A DNA stretch of 64,000 nt from Ypsolopha sequella (taxonomy: Eukaryota; Arthropoda; Insecta; Lepidoptera; Ypsolophidae), in assembly GCA_934047225.1 (NCBI GenBank), contig OW203987.1, positions 2,507,501 to 2,571,500 on the forward strand. Direction: 5' to 3'. The notes below the pieces were generated by a model that was not told the origin of the DNA, made no database searches, and saw only the letters and a list, made by a program, of their open reading frames with translations. Shown here one piece after another: positions 10,271 to 21,700 of this stretch. Position numbers and translations under genes: made by a program. Each line of letters opens with the position of its first letter. The first letter of the stretch is position 1.

Positions 10271-12829
10271 GAAAAATGGCAAATCCTCTCTGGAAACTGG
10301 TCAATGCACATTGTATGTGTTTGTATTTTGTGGCATTAAACCAGATACATGCTGCATAAGTAATAATTGGTTCGATGACATGTTTGTATAGTGTTAATAT
10401 ATTTTCAGAATGTAGGCCCCATGTCGGTCTAATAAATTTTATAAGGTTTTTATATATTTTAAGAGCTTTGTTTATAGCATACTTAACATGTTTAATGAAT
10501 TTCAATTTTTTGTCGATTATTATTCCTAGTAACTTAATTTCGTCCACAAATTTCAGTTGGGAATTATCCATCATGATTTTTAATTTATTAGCTTTCGGGC
10601 TAAACGATATCATTTGTGTTTTCATAGGTCCAAATTTTAGTTTGGCTTTTATGCCCCATGCAACAACTATCTTGAGTGCTGATTTTTATTACTAATGATT
10701 AGAAGGACATCATCCGCGAAAGCTTGTATGTGGCAGTCTGAAGGAAGTTCCGTTTCAAGCAAGTCGTCCAAAATTAGGTTCCAGAGCATGGGTCCACAAA
10801 CTGAACCTTGGATACATCTTCTAGTCATTGTCTTGGTGGCTCACGCGTCTGCAAAGTCTACAGTCACTTTCCTATCTTCTATATAGCTTTGTATTATGTT
10901 ATATATATTCTTCGGGCATTTAATTTTTTTTAATCGATTTATGATTGACGGCCACCATGCGTTATCAAAAGCCGCTTGTATGTCTAGTGAGATAGCTATG
11001 ACGTTTTTCTTGTTATTTTTTGACTCTGTAATTTTTGTGATTGCGTTTCCGAGTGCGTGTGTAGTGGATTTTTGCTCTTTAAATCCGTATTGATATTTGT
11101 TGCTGCCATTGGTAGAATTGAGGAAGTATATCAGTCTTTTGGCTAGTAGTTTTTCAAGTAGTTTTCCAAAAATGTTAAGTAATCCAATTGGTCTGAAAGA
11201 GCTAGTGTCCGAGTAGTTGGCTTTATTACCTTTCGGTATAATTTTAACATATGCTTCTTTCCATATTTTTGGGAAGTATTCAAGTTGAAGACATCTGCTC
11301 ATTATGTCTGTGATAAGTTTGGGAAACAGTTTTGTAAATTGGTAGCAGATGTCGGAAGTAAGGTGATCCAAACCTGGAGCCTTTTTTGGATTAAATACTT
11401 TAATTGTATCAATTACTTCGTCATTTGTAAATCCGGGTTCGTTATTTGTGTTCGGAGGGTTTTTGGTGTTTTCTCCTATTTGTTTTTGTAAATCATTTGT
11501 ATCATGTGTGTCGTCTGGATAAAATTTGTTGAGTAGTACTCTGGCTGTTTCTTCGCTATTTGTAGTGAATTCGTTATTGTTAATACGTAGAGTTGATGGT
11601 GGTTGTGCCTGGGGGTTACTTTTTATAAGTCTATTTGTTAGCGACCACACGTCTTCTTTTTTTTGTTTAGAGCAGAAATCTTGAAACCTTGATGTTGCAG
11701 CATTTTTTATAGCCTCGGTGTATTCTGTTTTTATTCTATCTCTTTCAATGAGAGCCTCGTCGATTGATTGATTTTTTATTTTAAGGTTGTGTATATCGTG
11801 ATGGTTTTTAATGACTTTTTTTTTTAAGGCTTCAAGATTTTCGTTCCACCAAGGATTATGAAAATGTTTAGTTGTTGTTTTCTTGGTCATAATTAGGTCG
11901 CAAGTAGATTGAATTATTTTTGTAAGGTCTAGTATAAGTTTGTCTATTTCTTCCCTCGAGAGGATCAAAATATCTCTTGTTAGGAGATCAGTCTTGTTAA
12001 TTTCTTTTTTCATAATAGTATTGAAATAGTTCCAGCTGAACTTGGTTGTGTTATACTTGAAGGTCGATGAATTATTTTTGTGCATAATATTTCTTTTGTT
12101 GATTGACATATTGAATTCTATGGCGTTGTGTTCAGAGGAGGGGCAAGCATCAAGATTAATTTTCCAATTATGTATTTTATCATAATTGCTTTCTGAAACT
12201 AATGTTAGGTCAATAATTGAGGTGCGTAAGGTTCCATGGGTTACTGTTTCGAAGGTAGGGGTTTTGCCTTCATTACATACAATTAGGTCGTTAGTGATTG
12301 TAAAATTAACGACATCATTACCCCTTTTGTTGGTTGTTTGAGATCCCCATATAGGGTGCCAGCCGTTAAAGTCGCCACCAATAATGTGGGTAGTATCGGA
12401 ATTGTTATGATTTTTGATAAATTGTTCTAAGCTGTTAAGAGTATTATTTTCATCAATAGTGGGTTCGATATAAACGCTTGTAATAAAAATTTTCTTTCGG
12501 TTGTTCATTGTTAGTAGTACAATGCTGAGATTAGGAGTGGAGTATTTAGTGACTCCAAGTGTTGCGCCACATCCATTTTTTTTCAGTACGCACGCTTTGA
12601 CTCTTTCTGTGTTAGTGAATTGATATAAATTAAAACCCACGATTGATTTAGTTGTCATGTTTTCTCCAACGTAAGGTTCGGTGACTAAACCAATGTCGTA
12701 ATCATTGTTAGTAAAGTATTGAAGGAATTCATAATGCCATTGATAGCATCTTCCTACATTGCATTGTAGGACTCTTAGGGTGGTATTGTGTCTTGTATTA
12801 TTCGTTTGAGCCATAATCAATTCTTTCAT
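10271..12829 (-). pseudogene. ORF2 (endonuclease-RT) of R1-like element C
   Basis: The natural start is probably MAQTNNTRHNTTLRVLQCN at about 12,814, overlapping the end of ORF1 (stop near 12,798) in another frame. The endonuclease shows LQCNVGRC, VTEPYV, GATLGV, GGDFNGWHPIWG and SSEHNAIEF. The RT shows FNPKKAPGLDHL, SFRPIGLLNIFGKLLEKLLA, QYGFKEQKST, LDIQAAFDNAWWPSI, then after a stop codon near 10,841 CIQGSVCGPMLW and IQAFADDVLLI. A frameshift lies near 10,660. The frame is finally broken at QRGFAI by element B. The 10,200-10,625 open frame ends in element B sequence. Confidence 0.8.
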
Positions 12830-13490
12830 TAATTCTGGTCATCATTGCAATAATTCTTGGGCAGGCTTGTTTGTTAATTGCTATGTGGTTGGTGTTGCAA
12901 ACTTTTCCTGTTTTTTCGATGTATTTGCAGCAGTTGTAACATTTTATCTTACTATTATCGGCTTTCATTGGACAGTTTACATGATTACGATCTGTCGATG
13001 CGCAAAATGAGCATGGCTAAATGGTTGTGTTGCATTTGGATTGCGTGTGACCGAATTGTAGACATTTATAGCATTGAATAAATCTGCTATAGTCATCTAC
13101 ATGTACTTTTTGGTGTTCTATATTAATTCTTTCTTGAATAAGGATTTTTTTCCTGATAAAGGGGTTAACCTCAAGCACTGCGTTGAATAGGAGTTGGTTT
13201 CTGTTTTTTGTGAGGAAACATAGTTTAATGTCTTCTTTATTGACTGAGTTTTGGCAAGCTACTATGTCAACAATTTCTTCTTTTGCAATATTATTCGTGA
13301 TTCCTTTAACGATAATTAGTGGTGGTCGTTGTTTGGCCTCTTCTGCTTCTATTCCAGATATTTCGTTAACTTTTATAATTTCATTGCATTGTGTTTTATT
13401 TTCAAATCCAACTCTGATTTTCTCATTTGAAAGTGGCGTTATTTTGCCCGGGGCGTAGTTTTTGTTTCTAAATTTTGAATTTGAATTTTG
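12798..13490 (-). pseudogene. ORF1 (zinc-knuckle protein) of element C, 5'-truncated
   Basis: The minus-strand frame encodes the C-terminal part of an R1-type ORF1: a segment with RPPLIIVKGI and IALCFLT-like residues, then three consecutive zinc knuckles, CYKCLQFGHTQSKC, CSFCASTDRNHVNC and CYNC...HIAINKQAC. A single TAG interrupts the frame at 13,017, between the first and second knuckles. The 5' part is missing: at about 13,490 the sequence switches to plus-strand virus-derived sequence. Confidence 0.7.
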
Positions 13491-14317
13491 AATTTTGAGA
13501 AGAAGCAACCCAGCTAATGAACAAAATGGTGAGTTGGTATTGCTCTCATGTAACAACAGAGCTTTTTCTGAAGGAGACGCACAAAGAGTACTGTGCCAAT
13601 CACTTGAGGGGATTACCATGCAGTTTACTAAAAACTTTAGCGAACGACTCAAAACAGCAGTTTCAATATCCAGAATTCTGGTATTTTCAGAAACGGTCGA
13701 AACCAGAATACAACGAGCCAAGGCCTATTGCCTTAGATTAAACCCAAACATAAACGAAAAAAAAATTGTAGAAACAAGCGTTGACAAACTAAAGCAATTA
13801 CTAATGCTAAACTTCATTGACTATACTGAATTCGCAACAACAACAAAGAATCATTTCTACAAGAGAACAAACAAAAAGAACAATCTTTTCTTTCACGGAC
13901 CACCGAGCAGTGGAAAAACTATGATAATGGAATCACTAGTAAGCATGCATTACAACTTTGAGCGACTGACAGGATTGACACCCGGATCCTCATTCAACTT
14001 TGCTTCATTATTGCACACAAACGCCTGCTTCTTGGATGAATGCAAACTGACAGAAAATCAGTTTGAGCAGTGGAAATTGTAAGCAGCAGGACAACCGATG
14101 TGTACCGACGTGAAATATAAAAACAGACACAACATAACAAACTGTGTCCTGTACACAGCCAGCAATTACGCAATCAATACATATCTACAAGTACCAGAAG
14201 CTGAACACGCAATATTCACTCGGACACATGAATTTAAATTTATATTCACGCCAACGACATTCATCGAAAATCTTTCGCCATGGACATGGGAAGTATTAAA
14301 CAGATTCTCCACAAACT
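13491..14317 (+). pseudogene. Endogenous parvovirus/bidnavirus-like NS1 helicase fragment
   Basis: The plus-strand frame carries the three core motifs of a superfamily 3 helicase in order: Walker A (GPPSSGKT, about 13,900), Walker B (ACFLDE, about 14,030) and motif C ending in TASN (about 14,160). The spacing and the lysine- and tyrosine-rich segment between B and C are those of parvoviral NS1 proteins. In viruses this protein unwinds and nicks the viral genome. One in-frame stop lies at 14,080-14,082 and the frame ends by 14,317. The N-terminal nickase domain is not recognisable. The copy is therefore an incomplete, non-functional fossil. It could come from a densovirus or from the related bidnaviruses. 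Confidence 0.65.
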
Positions 14318-15535
14318 AACCGAGATGAAGAAGCAATCAAACATTTCAACGAGAACAAGACGTTCGAGAACAATAGATACACAGTGAGTTGGCCATGGAC
14401 GGAATACCCACCTAACTTACCATCAAATTTCAGATGTAGCGTTTGGACGTTTAGTAAACCTTGTTAAACGATTGGATTCCATCACTTTATCATCCTACGA
14501 TCAAACATTGAGTGAACAACTAAAAAAGGATATTATCGAAGTAGCACCGACTGAGGATACAGGAAATCATCCTGTTCACTACCTACCTCACCATGGAGTG
14601 TCTGCACCAGGAAAACCAACTAGAACTGTATACGACGCTTCGGTGAAAATAAAAGATAACAAAAGCTTGAATCAATGTCTTTACTATGGACCAACAATGT
14701 TAGAAGATTTGACAGGTGGACATCCCATATGGATATACGCTGACGTTGAAAAGGCATTTCTACAGATAGCGCTTCATGAAACAGAAAGAGATGTGACTAG
14801 ATTCTTGTGGCTGAAAGACACAACAAAGGCTGTCACAGAGACATACCTTCTGAGATTAAGATTTATACGCGTAACGTTTGGAATTATATCAAGTCCTTTC
14901 CTACTTAAAACTAGCATTTGACATCATCTACTAAACTCAGGAGATGAAAACGTCAAATAAATTGTAAACGACATTTATGTAGACAATCTCATTACGGGAA
15001 CAAGAATGACCCAAGAAGCCATTGACTTAAACAAGAACTCCAAGAAAACATTTGAAGACATTTCTATGAATTTAAGAGAATGGTCCTCTAATTCCAAGGA
15101 ATTCATGCAGAATGTTCCTGACATGCACCCAGACAAGGTTGTGAAAATATAAGTAATAGATTGGCAAATAGAAAGCGATACACTTCAAGAGGTAAACAAT
15201 GCATACACCAAACGTAGCATTTTGAAGAGTGTGTCATCAATATACGATCCATGTGGCTACACAGTACCCACATTATTACTACCCAAAATATTACTTCAAG
15301 ATCTATGGAAAATTAAGATCAAGTGGGATGCCACGCTCTCCAAAGAATTCATTGGCAGATGGAAAGAAATTATAAAAAAGTTTCAATGAAATTAAAGTAA
15401 TATGTTCAGCAAGATGTCACATGAAGCATATTCAAAAGGAAGACTGCCAACTGCACTGTTTTGCAGACGCCTCATCAAAGGCTTACTCAGCCGTCGTTTA
15501 CATAGTGGGAAAAACCTGCAAAGGCTTTGATTTTT
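14318..15535 (+). pseudogene. BEL/Pao retrotransposon RT-RNase H fragment
   Basis: The plus-strand sequence reads through several frames as a Pao-type polymerase: RYTVSWPW, YLPHHGVSAPGKPTRTVYDAS, YYGPTMLEDL, IYADVEKAFLQIAL (motif A), FGIISSPFLL, IYVDNLITG (motif C YVDN in place of YVDD), SMNLREWSSNS, SVSSIYDPCGYT and LQDLWK. Stops and frameshifts occur near 14,400, 14,920, 14,960, 15,150 and 15,390. It follows the NS1-like fragment directly on the same strand with no visible element boundary. No LTR or integrase is seen to the right; the coding trace fades at about 15,535. Confidence 0.75.
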
Positions 15536-15614
15536 ATTAGTAAATTTAGGTATGGTAGGTAAGGGTATTAGTACGTTCGATATTATTGTTTGTAAATACC
15601 ACGGTTTGGTACGG

Positions 15615-15649
15615 AATTGAGTCAACCTTATTTCGAGGCTGACTCAATT
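15615..15649. repeat. Short hairpin (13-bp arms)
   Basis: AATTGAGTCAACC at 15,615-15,627 is matched by its near-perfect reverse complement at 15,637-15,649 across a 9-base loop. It lies between the BEL/Pao trace and the gag fragment. It might be a terminus of a lost element, but no partner copy is seen in the window. Confidence 0.5.
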
Positions 15650-15660
15650 TTATTCGTTTT

Positions 15661-15892
15661 ATGAACCAGCATTAATAGAAGAAAAACACTTAGGACAGTT
15701 TTTCGCTATCACACCCTTTTCACCGCAACGATAACAGATGATAATCCGCGGCGCTTCACAAGTGCTCAAGGAGTGGCCGTTTACCCTACACCTGACACAA
15801 AATAGCTCTTGCTGGACAGCAGATACCGTTTTACCGTGAGCTGGCTGTGTATATGCCAGATCAGGAGCTATAATATGACGATTATAAGGCAA
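15661..15892 (-). pseudogene. Retroelement gag zinc-knuckle fragment
   Basis: A short minus-strand frame of 77 codons contains two CCHC zinc knuckles, CVRCRVNGHSLSTC and CYRCGEKGVIAKNC, as found at the nucleocapsid end of Gag proteins. The flanking residues do not identify the element family. Nothing like a protease or RT follows, so this is an isolated fragment. Confidence 0.55.
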
Positions 15893-16717
15893 AATTAAAA
15901 GTGCAGACTTGTATAGGCACGTTTTATGGCTTAATAGCTATATTAAAAAAAGGCTGTGTTGAAGTTTTGGACTAGAATTTAAACCTGTGAAAGCTTTCAA
16001 TAAAGCTTTTAAAAGATTTTAACCTTATACAAGTATTTTATAAAGCATCTACATAGCAATTACATATTTGCAATTAATATTGCCTTTATCAGGTGGGGTA
16101 ATGGGGAACATACTCTATTTTACACAAATTATTTTGAGTCATAGCTAACACATATAATGTCTTTTAATTGTTTTGATAATCATTGAATGTACCTGCGCTT
16201 GTCAGCTTTCCATGATTGAACGTCTTTTTATGCTAGCTATTATTATTTTAAAAACAAAATGCTAAATCCTAATACTAGTTCTGTCGTTCCCCTTTTCCGG
16301 TTTTTGGGGTAAGGGAATCAGTCCCAATAAATGTATAATAAATTAAAGTTTTCTAGATTATATCTGCACTATTCCATTTTTTCTAATTTCGTTTTCAAAT
16401 TTGAACTCTGGTCGTAATGTGATAAGAGTTAATACAGAAGAAATTGTTAAAAACTTAATCTGGGGTAAAGGAAACAAATAACTACGAGGCAGGGGTCGTC
16501 AATTAAAAACGAAGTGCTCTATTTTTTAGATTTTTATTTTACATACCAATCAACCTTAAGCGAAAGCACTTGGCATCTTTACTACTAGCAGCTTTAGTTA
16601 GACATCAAAGCTACGAATGAAATCAAAACATTTTCAACTTAGATATTTGTAAAACTATGCACGAGTATTCAGTTAGTACCTACATATGATTCTACTGAAT
16701 ATTAAACATGTTAAAAG
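15893..16717. other. AT-rich interval without recognisable genes
   Basis: No open frame, repeat or RNA gene could be recognised. The sequence is simple AT-rich intergenic DNA. Confidence 0.5.
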
Positions 16718-18006
16718 ATATTATAAAAATAAATTGGCTTCTTCGACCAATTGCAAGATGAGGCAATTTGTAACAATGTCCTCCGTGTGTTTCACTTCAG
16801 ATATATAGTCTATCATGGGGAAAGTAAAAACATTTTCATTTTCTGCATTAGTTTGCTTCTTTCTGGTGTATTTTACTAGAGGGGACCCGTAGTAATTTAT
16901 CCTTAACACTACACCCACGTAGTGTTTCACTGACTTTTTGGTGCAGAATTTTAACAAGAGCCAGTCATTCTTACGATATGGCTCATGGTTATCATAATTT
17001 TCTTTGTCAGCATCATGGAGTTCTGGATTTAGAGCTTCATCATCTTCGTTATCACTCTCTTTCAGTTAATGTTCCCAGTAGTCATTATTATCACTATCTT
17101 CGTCATATGTTATTTCAGCTTCATTTTCTCTTGAAGACGTTGAATATTTTTGTTTTTGACTATGTTTTCTTCCGGGGCTTGAATTTTTCCCTCTTTTGCT
17201 TTCCTTTCTAATAAATTATTTATCTTCTTTTTTGAACTCTGCTCAACTTTATATTCCAGGTCTTCAGTTTTTTTCTTTGTCAAAGCTGCTCTAACATTTG
17301 TCTTTGTTTTTTTTACTTTTGTTTCATTTTTAGATGTCTAAAGTTTTTTTATACACATCGTCATGCGTCATAACTTCTGCACCAGTTGCCATCCGTTTTT
17401 TCTTTCCTTTAGAGCTGGTTCCTGCTTTAATTTTCATTAGCAGTAAGTCCTCAAATGTTACAATCCGGTCTTCAACCTGAACTTTGGATGTTTGCTTCGG
17501 ACTATTCATCGTATAGGACCCTACGAATTCTGCATTCAGTTGATTAGATAAGCTAACACAACTGTTTTGTGTATGTTGTGACAAACAAGTTGGAATTGTA
17601 TGATAATTACCATATAACATCAAGTTCAGGCTTTTTAATGAAATAGTGAACAGCGAGTCTGGCTTTGGTCTGTTGAATGATTGAATCAGTCTGTTTGGAT
17701 GTTCCCGCACGAGGATCTTGCAACTTTGTATTTGCGGCAGTCTGATTAGCACACACTAATTAGTACATTCATAAATTACTGTTTGGTTGAATCTTCGATA
17801 AAATCCGAAGCATTGCACGTTGATTTTAGCTTCCATTGCCGCAGAAGATCTTGTTTGAAATTTTTTTCTGGGACTGTATTTTTGTTTAAGGGGTAAATTT
17901 CCCCCTTTTTAAAACCAGCTGCACATATCGTCCTATCATAATAATTAATTACATAAGTGCAACTTTTTAGGGGTGGCTTTTTCTGATTAATGCTATCTAT
18001 TTGCAA
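16718..18006 (-). pseudogene. Pogo/CENP-B-like transposase, C-terminal remnant
   Basis: Three decayed minus-strand pieces read like the C-terminal region of pogo-type (Tc1/mariner superfamily) transposases. 17,776-18,006 has AAGFKKGEIYPLNKNTVPE, equivalent to the 'GFxxxGIYPLN' tail of the family. 17,330-17,752 is a linker with a lysine-rich stretch. 16,721-16,957 has WLLLKFCTKKSVKHYVG and a FTFPMIDYISEV segment, like the 'KKxxxYYVGxV...FxxPxxxD' end module. Stops and shifts occur between 16,960 and 17,330. No DDE catalytic block, terminal repeat or DNA-binding domain was found. Confidence 0.6.
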
Positions 18007-18454
18007 AATTTTAAATTGATTATTTACAAAAATAATGGAAAAACGTTCGGGATAGGCTAGAAATGCTATAATATATTTTTAACTCAATTATGTTATGTAA
18101 ATGTGTATCTTTTTTCCACGGACCATGCGCATTCTATACTTTATATCTGTTTCTTTCAAAATTTTAATATGTAAGTTATGCCAAAATATTTCAAAATAAA
18201 GTTACCTAATGCTCTTAAAATGTATTTAATAGCTAAGCATGTATAGGCCAATTTTGTTTTCATTTCAGTAGTTCTGAAATATCCTCTGGCCTGGCCCGAA
18301 TTATGTTCAATTTAAATAAAACATATATTATTTATAAGGACTAGTTTTTGTATAATGGTATCATTTTGTAGGTAACTTGTATTTTGCTTTGTGGCAACAC
18401 TTTCTTCTTGTGCGGATTAAAATTGAGATAACAAGGGCTCCGTGGTTTTATTAT

Positions 18455-18628
18455 CTAAATAATCGAAATTACAGTAAAAACTCTCAAGAAAGCTGAGCCA
18501 CTCTGTGAGTTTTGAGATGACACTATTTGATCTTGCAAAATACTTGGACAGTCTTCTAAATTGTATATCTGTCTTAGATCGGATACATTTTGTAAAGCTT
18601 TATTTATTCGTTTATCATTAATATCTAC
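18455..18628 (-). other. Possible orphan coding exon
   Basis: On the minus strand a GGCAG acceptor at 18,629 is followed by an open frame beginning VDINDKRINKALQNVSDLRQ and ending VFTVISII with a TAG at 18,455. The residue composition (acidic and polar, ILQDQIVSSQNSQSG) is protein-like and unlike the surrounding AT-rich DNA. No neighbouring exon could be linked. It may belong to the same decayed gene as the fragment at 23,611-24,132, with the hAT insertion between them, but I cannot show this. Confidence 0.3.
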
Positions 18629-18721
18629 CTGCCGTCCAAAAGAAGAAAGCAGTAACTGATGTAAACATAAAACCGAGAAAATTACGTTTAAAGATTTTGA
18701 CAGTTTTGATGAGGATTTTGA

Positions 18722-21700
18722 CAGCGTTGCCAGAATGTTACTTTTGTAACATTTTACGTTACTTTTGACCCTGTCATGTTACCTCCATGTTACACGACTT
18801 AGAATGTTACTTTTACGTTACTTCTATGTCAATATAACATATTTTCCAGCAAACAAAAAATAATCGTGAAACGGAACGCATCCAAGACAGACCAAAAAGT
18901 TTTAGTTCATCATGTTGGTGTACTTGATTTTTTGGCCAGATTTATCTCACTTCACTCAGTCGCGAGTTACGTGTATTTCTCTATCCCGCTTTCTCTGTCT
19001 AAGATCCCGCTTACACAGGCGAGTAAGCGAGCGAGTGGCGATGGCACCAAAAGTTTAGTCAGTTTATGTGACTTTTGGAGGGAAAGTGGGGAATGGAGAG
19101 TGTCTTTTATTTATTTTTGTTAAAAACTGTATACCTAGTGGGTTTTGGTGTACAATTGTATTTTGTTTATCAAGTGCCTGTGGATGTGTACATTGTGCGG
19201 GAAACATTATTAAAGGTGTAGAATCACCTTTTCAGTTTGCTCCAAATGCCCGTTGCAAATATTCAACAACTATAAGTGAAGATAGGACTTGAGTGAAAAT
19301 CTACGACGATAATTTAAGCTAATAAGTTGTATTATCGCTGAACGACTTGTTTTCAGTGGGATGTAAAATTAAATAATAATAATAAAGTTCGGTTTTGTGT
19401 TTGTTTTGTGAACTTGTGATTCAAATGATTCAACTTGGGTACTTTGGTTAGTAAAGTTAGAGTTTTATTTCAGATCAGAAGTAATTTCTGTAAGTTTTTT
19501 CGCTACCTAGACTTGTATTTATCGCCAACAAATACTTGGTAAGTAAATGTTGTATTTTTTGTAGTTTTAATTCATTATATGAGTACCTATTTGGAATCAG
19601 AAATTCAACAACAAAGTCGTATTTGCAACTGAAATATGTTTTTTTTGTATTGTCATCTAGGTACCTATCATGTAGAAAAGCATAATTTATGTGCGTCGTT
19701 CACTGCACATTAGCTTCGAATCAAGTTCATGTAGCTATTTACTACTTATTGGTAACTTTGGTTGATTTTGTTTACAGGAACTGGAGTGGGCTAGAATTTG
19801 ATTTTGTTTATCGATCTCCGTGCGACCAAGGTGAGTACCTACCTAATTCTGTTTCTAATTGTAATTTGAATGTTCTAAATTAAACTAAACAAAAGAAATA
19901 GGCCCGCGCGAATATCACACAGAGTCCGCGCCATGACTGAAGTCCCGCGTCAATCTTTATTGTCTCTGTAATATGAACCAAAATGCTCTATCCAGAGGAT
20001 TTCAGTATGGTCTGTAATACTGGTGCGGACTAACACTCGCTCGCGTAGTCTCTCGTACAAAGTGACGCGCGCTACTTCCATTCTATCTAGTGTGTCCAGG
20101 TGCTGCCAGATTGTCCGAAATCAGACGATATCAAATTTCAATCCTTTTTTATGCATTCGCCATGTTGATTTCTATTTCGACAAAAAATATTTTATGTGCT
20201 TAAGTAAATTACTATAAATGCAAAGTTTGCCATACCTACCCACAAAGATTTATCCTTATAGTCTTAATATGCACAGAGCTATTTACGTTATTTAGTATAA
20301 TTCAAATTTGATGGCAATCATGTAATTCGTTTCTCGTCAGTTTTTTTTTTGGGATGCCATGATGTAGGTACGCACAGTATCGGATCATACGATTTTTCAT
20401 GAATGCATGGTTTTTGTATTGATCTGCACTAACTTTATCTATCGCTCTTTTTTTCATGTGTGATGTGGTGTGGTGGTGAATAATGTATTGCATGTTTTGC
20501 TATGATAACAAAATTATCATGTATCTGAAGATAATGGAGAGGTTTTTGACTGCTAAAGCATTGACTTCTAAAGAAAAAAAAGACGATCGAGAAAATATCG
20601 ATAGCTCATTAGATGAGGCACCCCCTGAAAAAAAGAAGAAGCAAGTTTATCATTTTAACGAAAAATGGCTAGTAGACATTGCATTTAAAAATTGGATCAC
20701 AAAAAGAGAACAACAAAACGGCTCAATCACGGCCTTTTGTACAATTTGTAATTGCAATATACTCAACCATAAGCCTGCTCTTATAAAGCATAAAAATACA
20801 ACAAAACATAAACAAAACGTTATCGCTATTAGTAAAACAACATCCATAGACGAAGCTTTTAAACCAAAAAAAGAAGAAGAACTAAAGAAAAGAGCTGAAC
20901 TTAAATTATGTGCTTTTCTCGCCGAACATAATTTGCCACTGATGTTGTCAGACGATTTAATTCCTTTTTTGGCCAATACATTTCCTGATTCATCAATAAT
21001 CAAATCTGTTAATTTAGGAAGAACAAAAGCAACTAATATCGTAAAATCTGTGCTTGGTCCAATACTGACAGAAGAACTTGTATCTAAACTTAAAAAAACT
21101 ACATTTAGTGTTATCATGGATGAGACCACAGACATAAGCGTTAAAAAACAATGTGCAGTGGCAGTTATATTTTTTGACGAGGAAGAGTTCTTGGTTTGTA
21201 CTCAATTCCTGGACATCTATGAAGTTACTTCTGGAAAAGCCAAAGACCTGACAGATGCATTATTGAATTGGCTTGAAAATAAACAGATCCCTATAAAAAA
21301 CTTCATTGGATTTGCTTCTGACACCACGAACAGTATGGTTGGGCAACATAATTCCGTTTTCAGCCACTTAAAAGAAAAAATACCTCATATTGCATGTGTA
21401 AAGTGTAGTTGCCACATGATACATCTAGTGGCTTCTAAAGCTTGTCTCAAGCTTCCAAGATTTGTGGAAGATTTTTTAAGAAATGTTGGATCTCATTTTA
21501 GCCGTAGTTCACTTAGACAAGAAAAGCTAAGAGAATTACAAATATTTTTTAATGTTGATGTTCATAAAATTTTGAGTCCTTCAATTACAAGATGGTTATC
21601 CCTACAGGCTTGCGTCAACAGAGTATTAGAACAGTACGATGTACTCTCTGAGTACTTTAGACTCGAAGTTTTAGAAGATCCAAGTAAAATCACGGAGGAT

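Larger units (their letters stand above)
4923..13490 (-). mobile_element. R1-like non-LTR retrotransposon C, interrupted by element B
   Basis: Two blocks belong to one element: 10,271-13,490 (ORF1 end, endonuclease, RT) and 4,923-5,265 (RT end and start of RNase H). The right block ends at the QRGFAI residues and the left block resumes at IIRGFRTISSTAAIALAEM, which is continuous RT-to-RNase H linker sequence. The R1 clade is suggested by the triple zinc knuckles in ORF1, the LDIQAAFDNAWWP motif A, NPWWNENL and a downstream RNase H. ORF1 and ORF2 overlap by a few codons. The right end abuts an unrelated plus-strand viral fragment at about 13,490 and the left end is cut by element A. Confidence 0.75.

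Noticed and set aside
13480..13500. TTTGAATTTTGAATTTTGAG as a non-LTR tail marking an insertion boundary
   Set aside because: It resembles E-type tails in composition, but it reads as ORF1 codons of element C on the minus strand and no plus-strand element precedes it.
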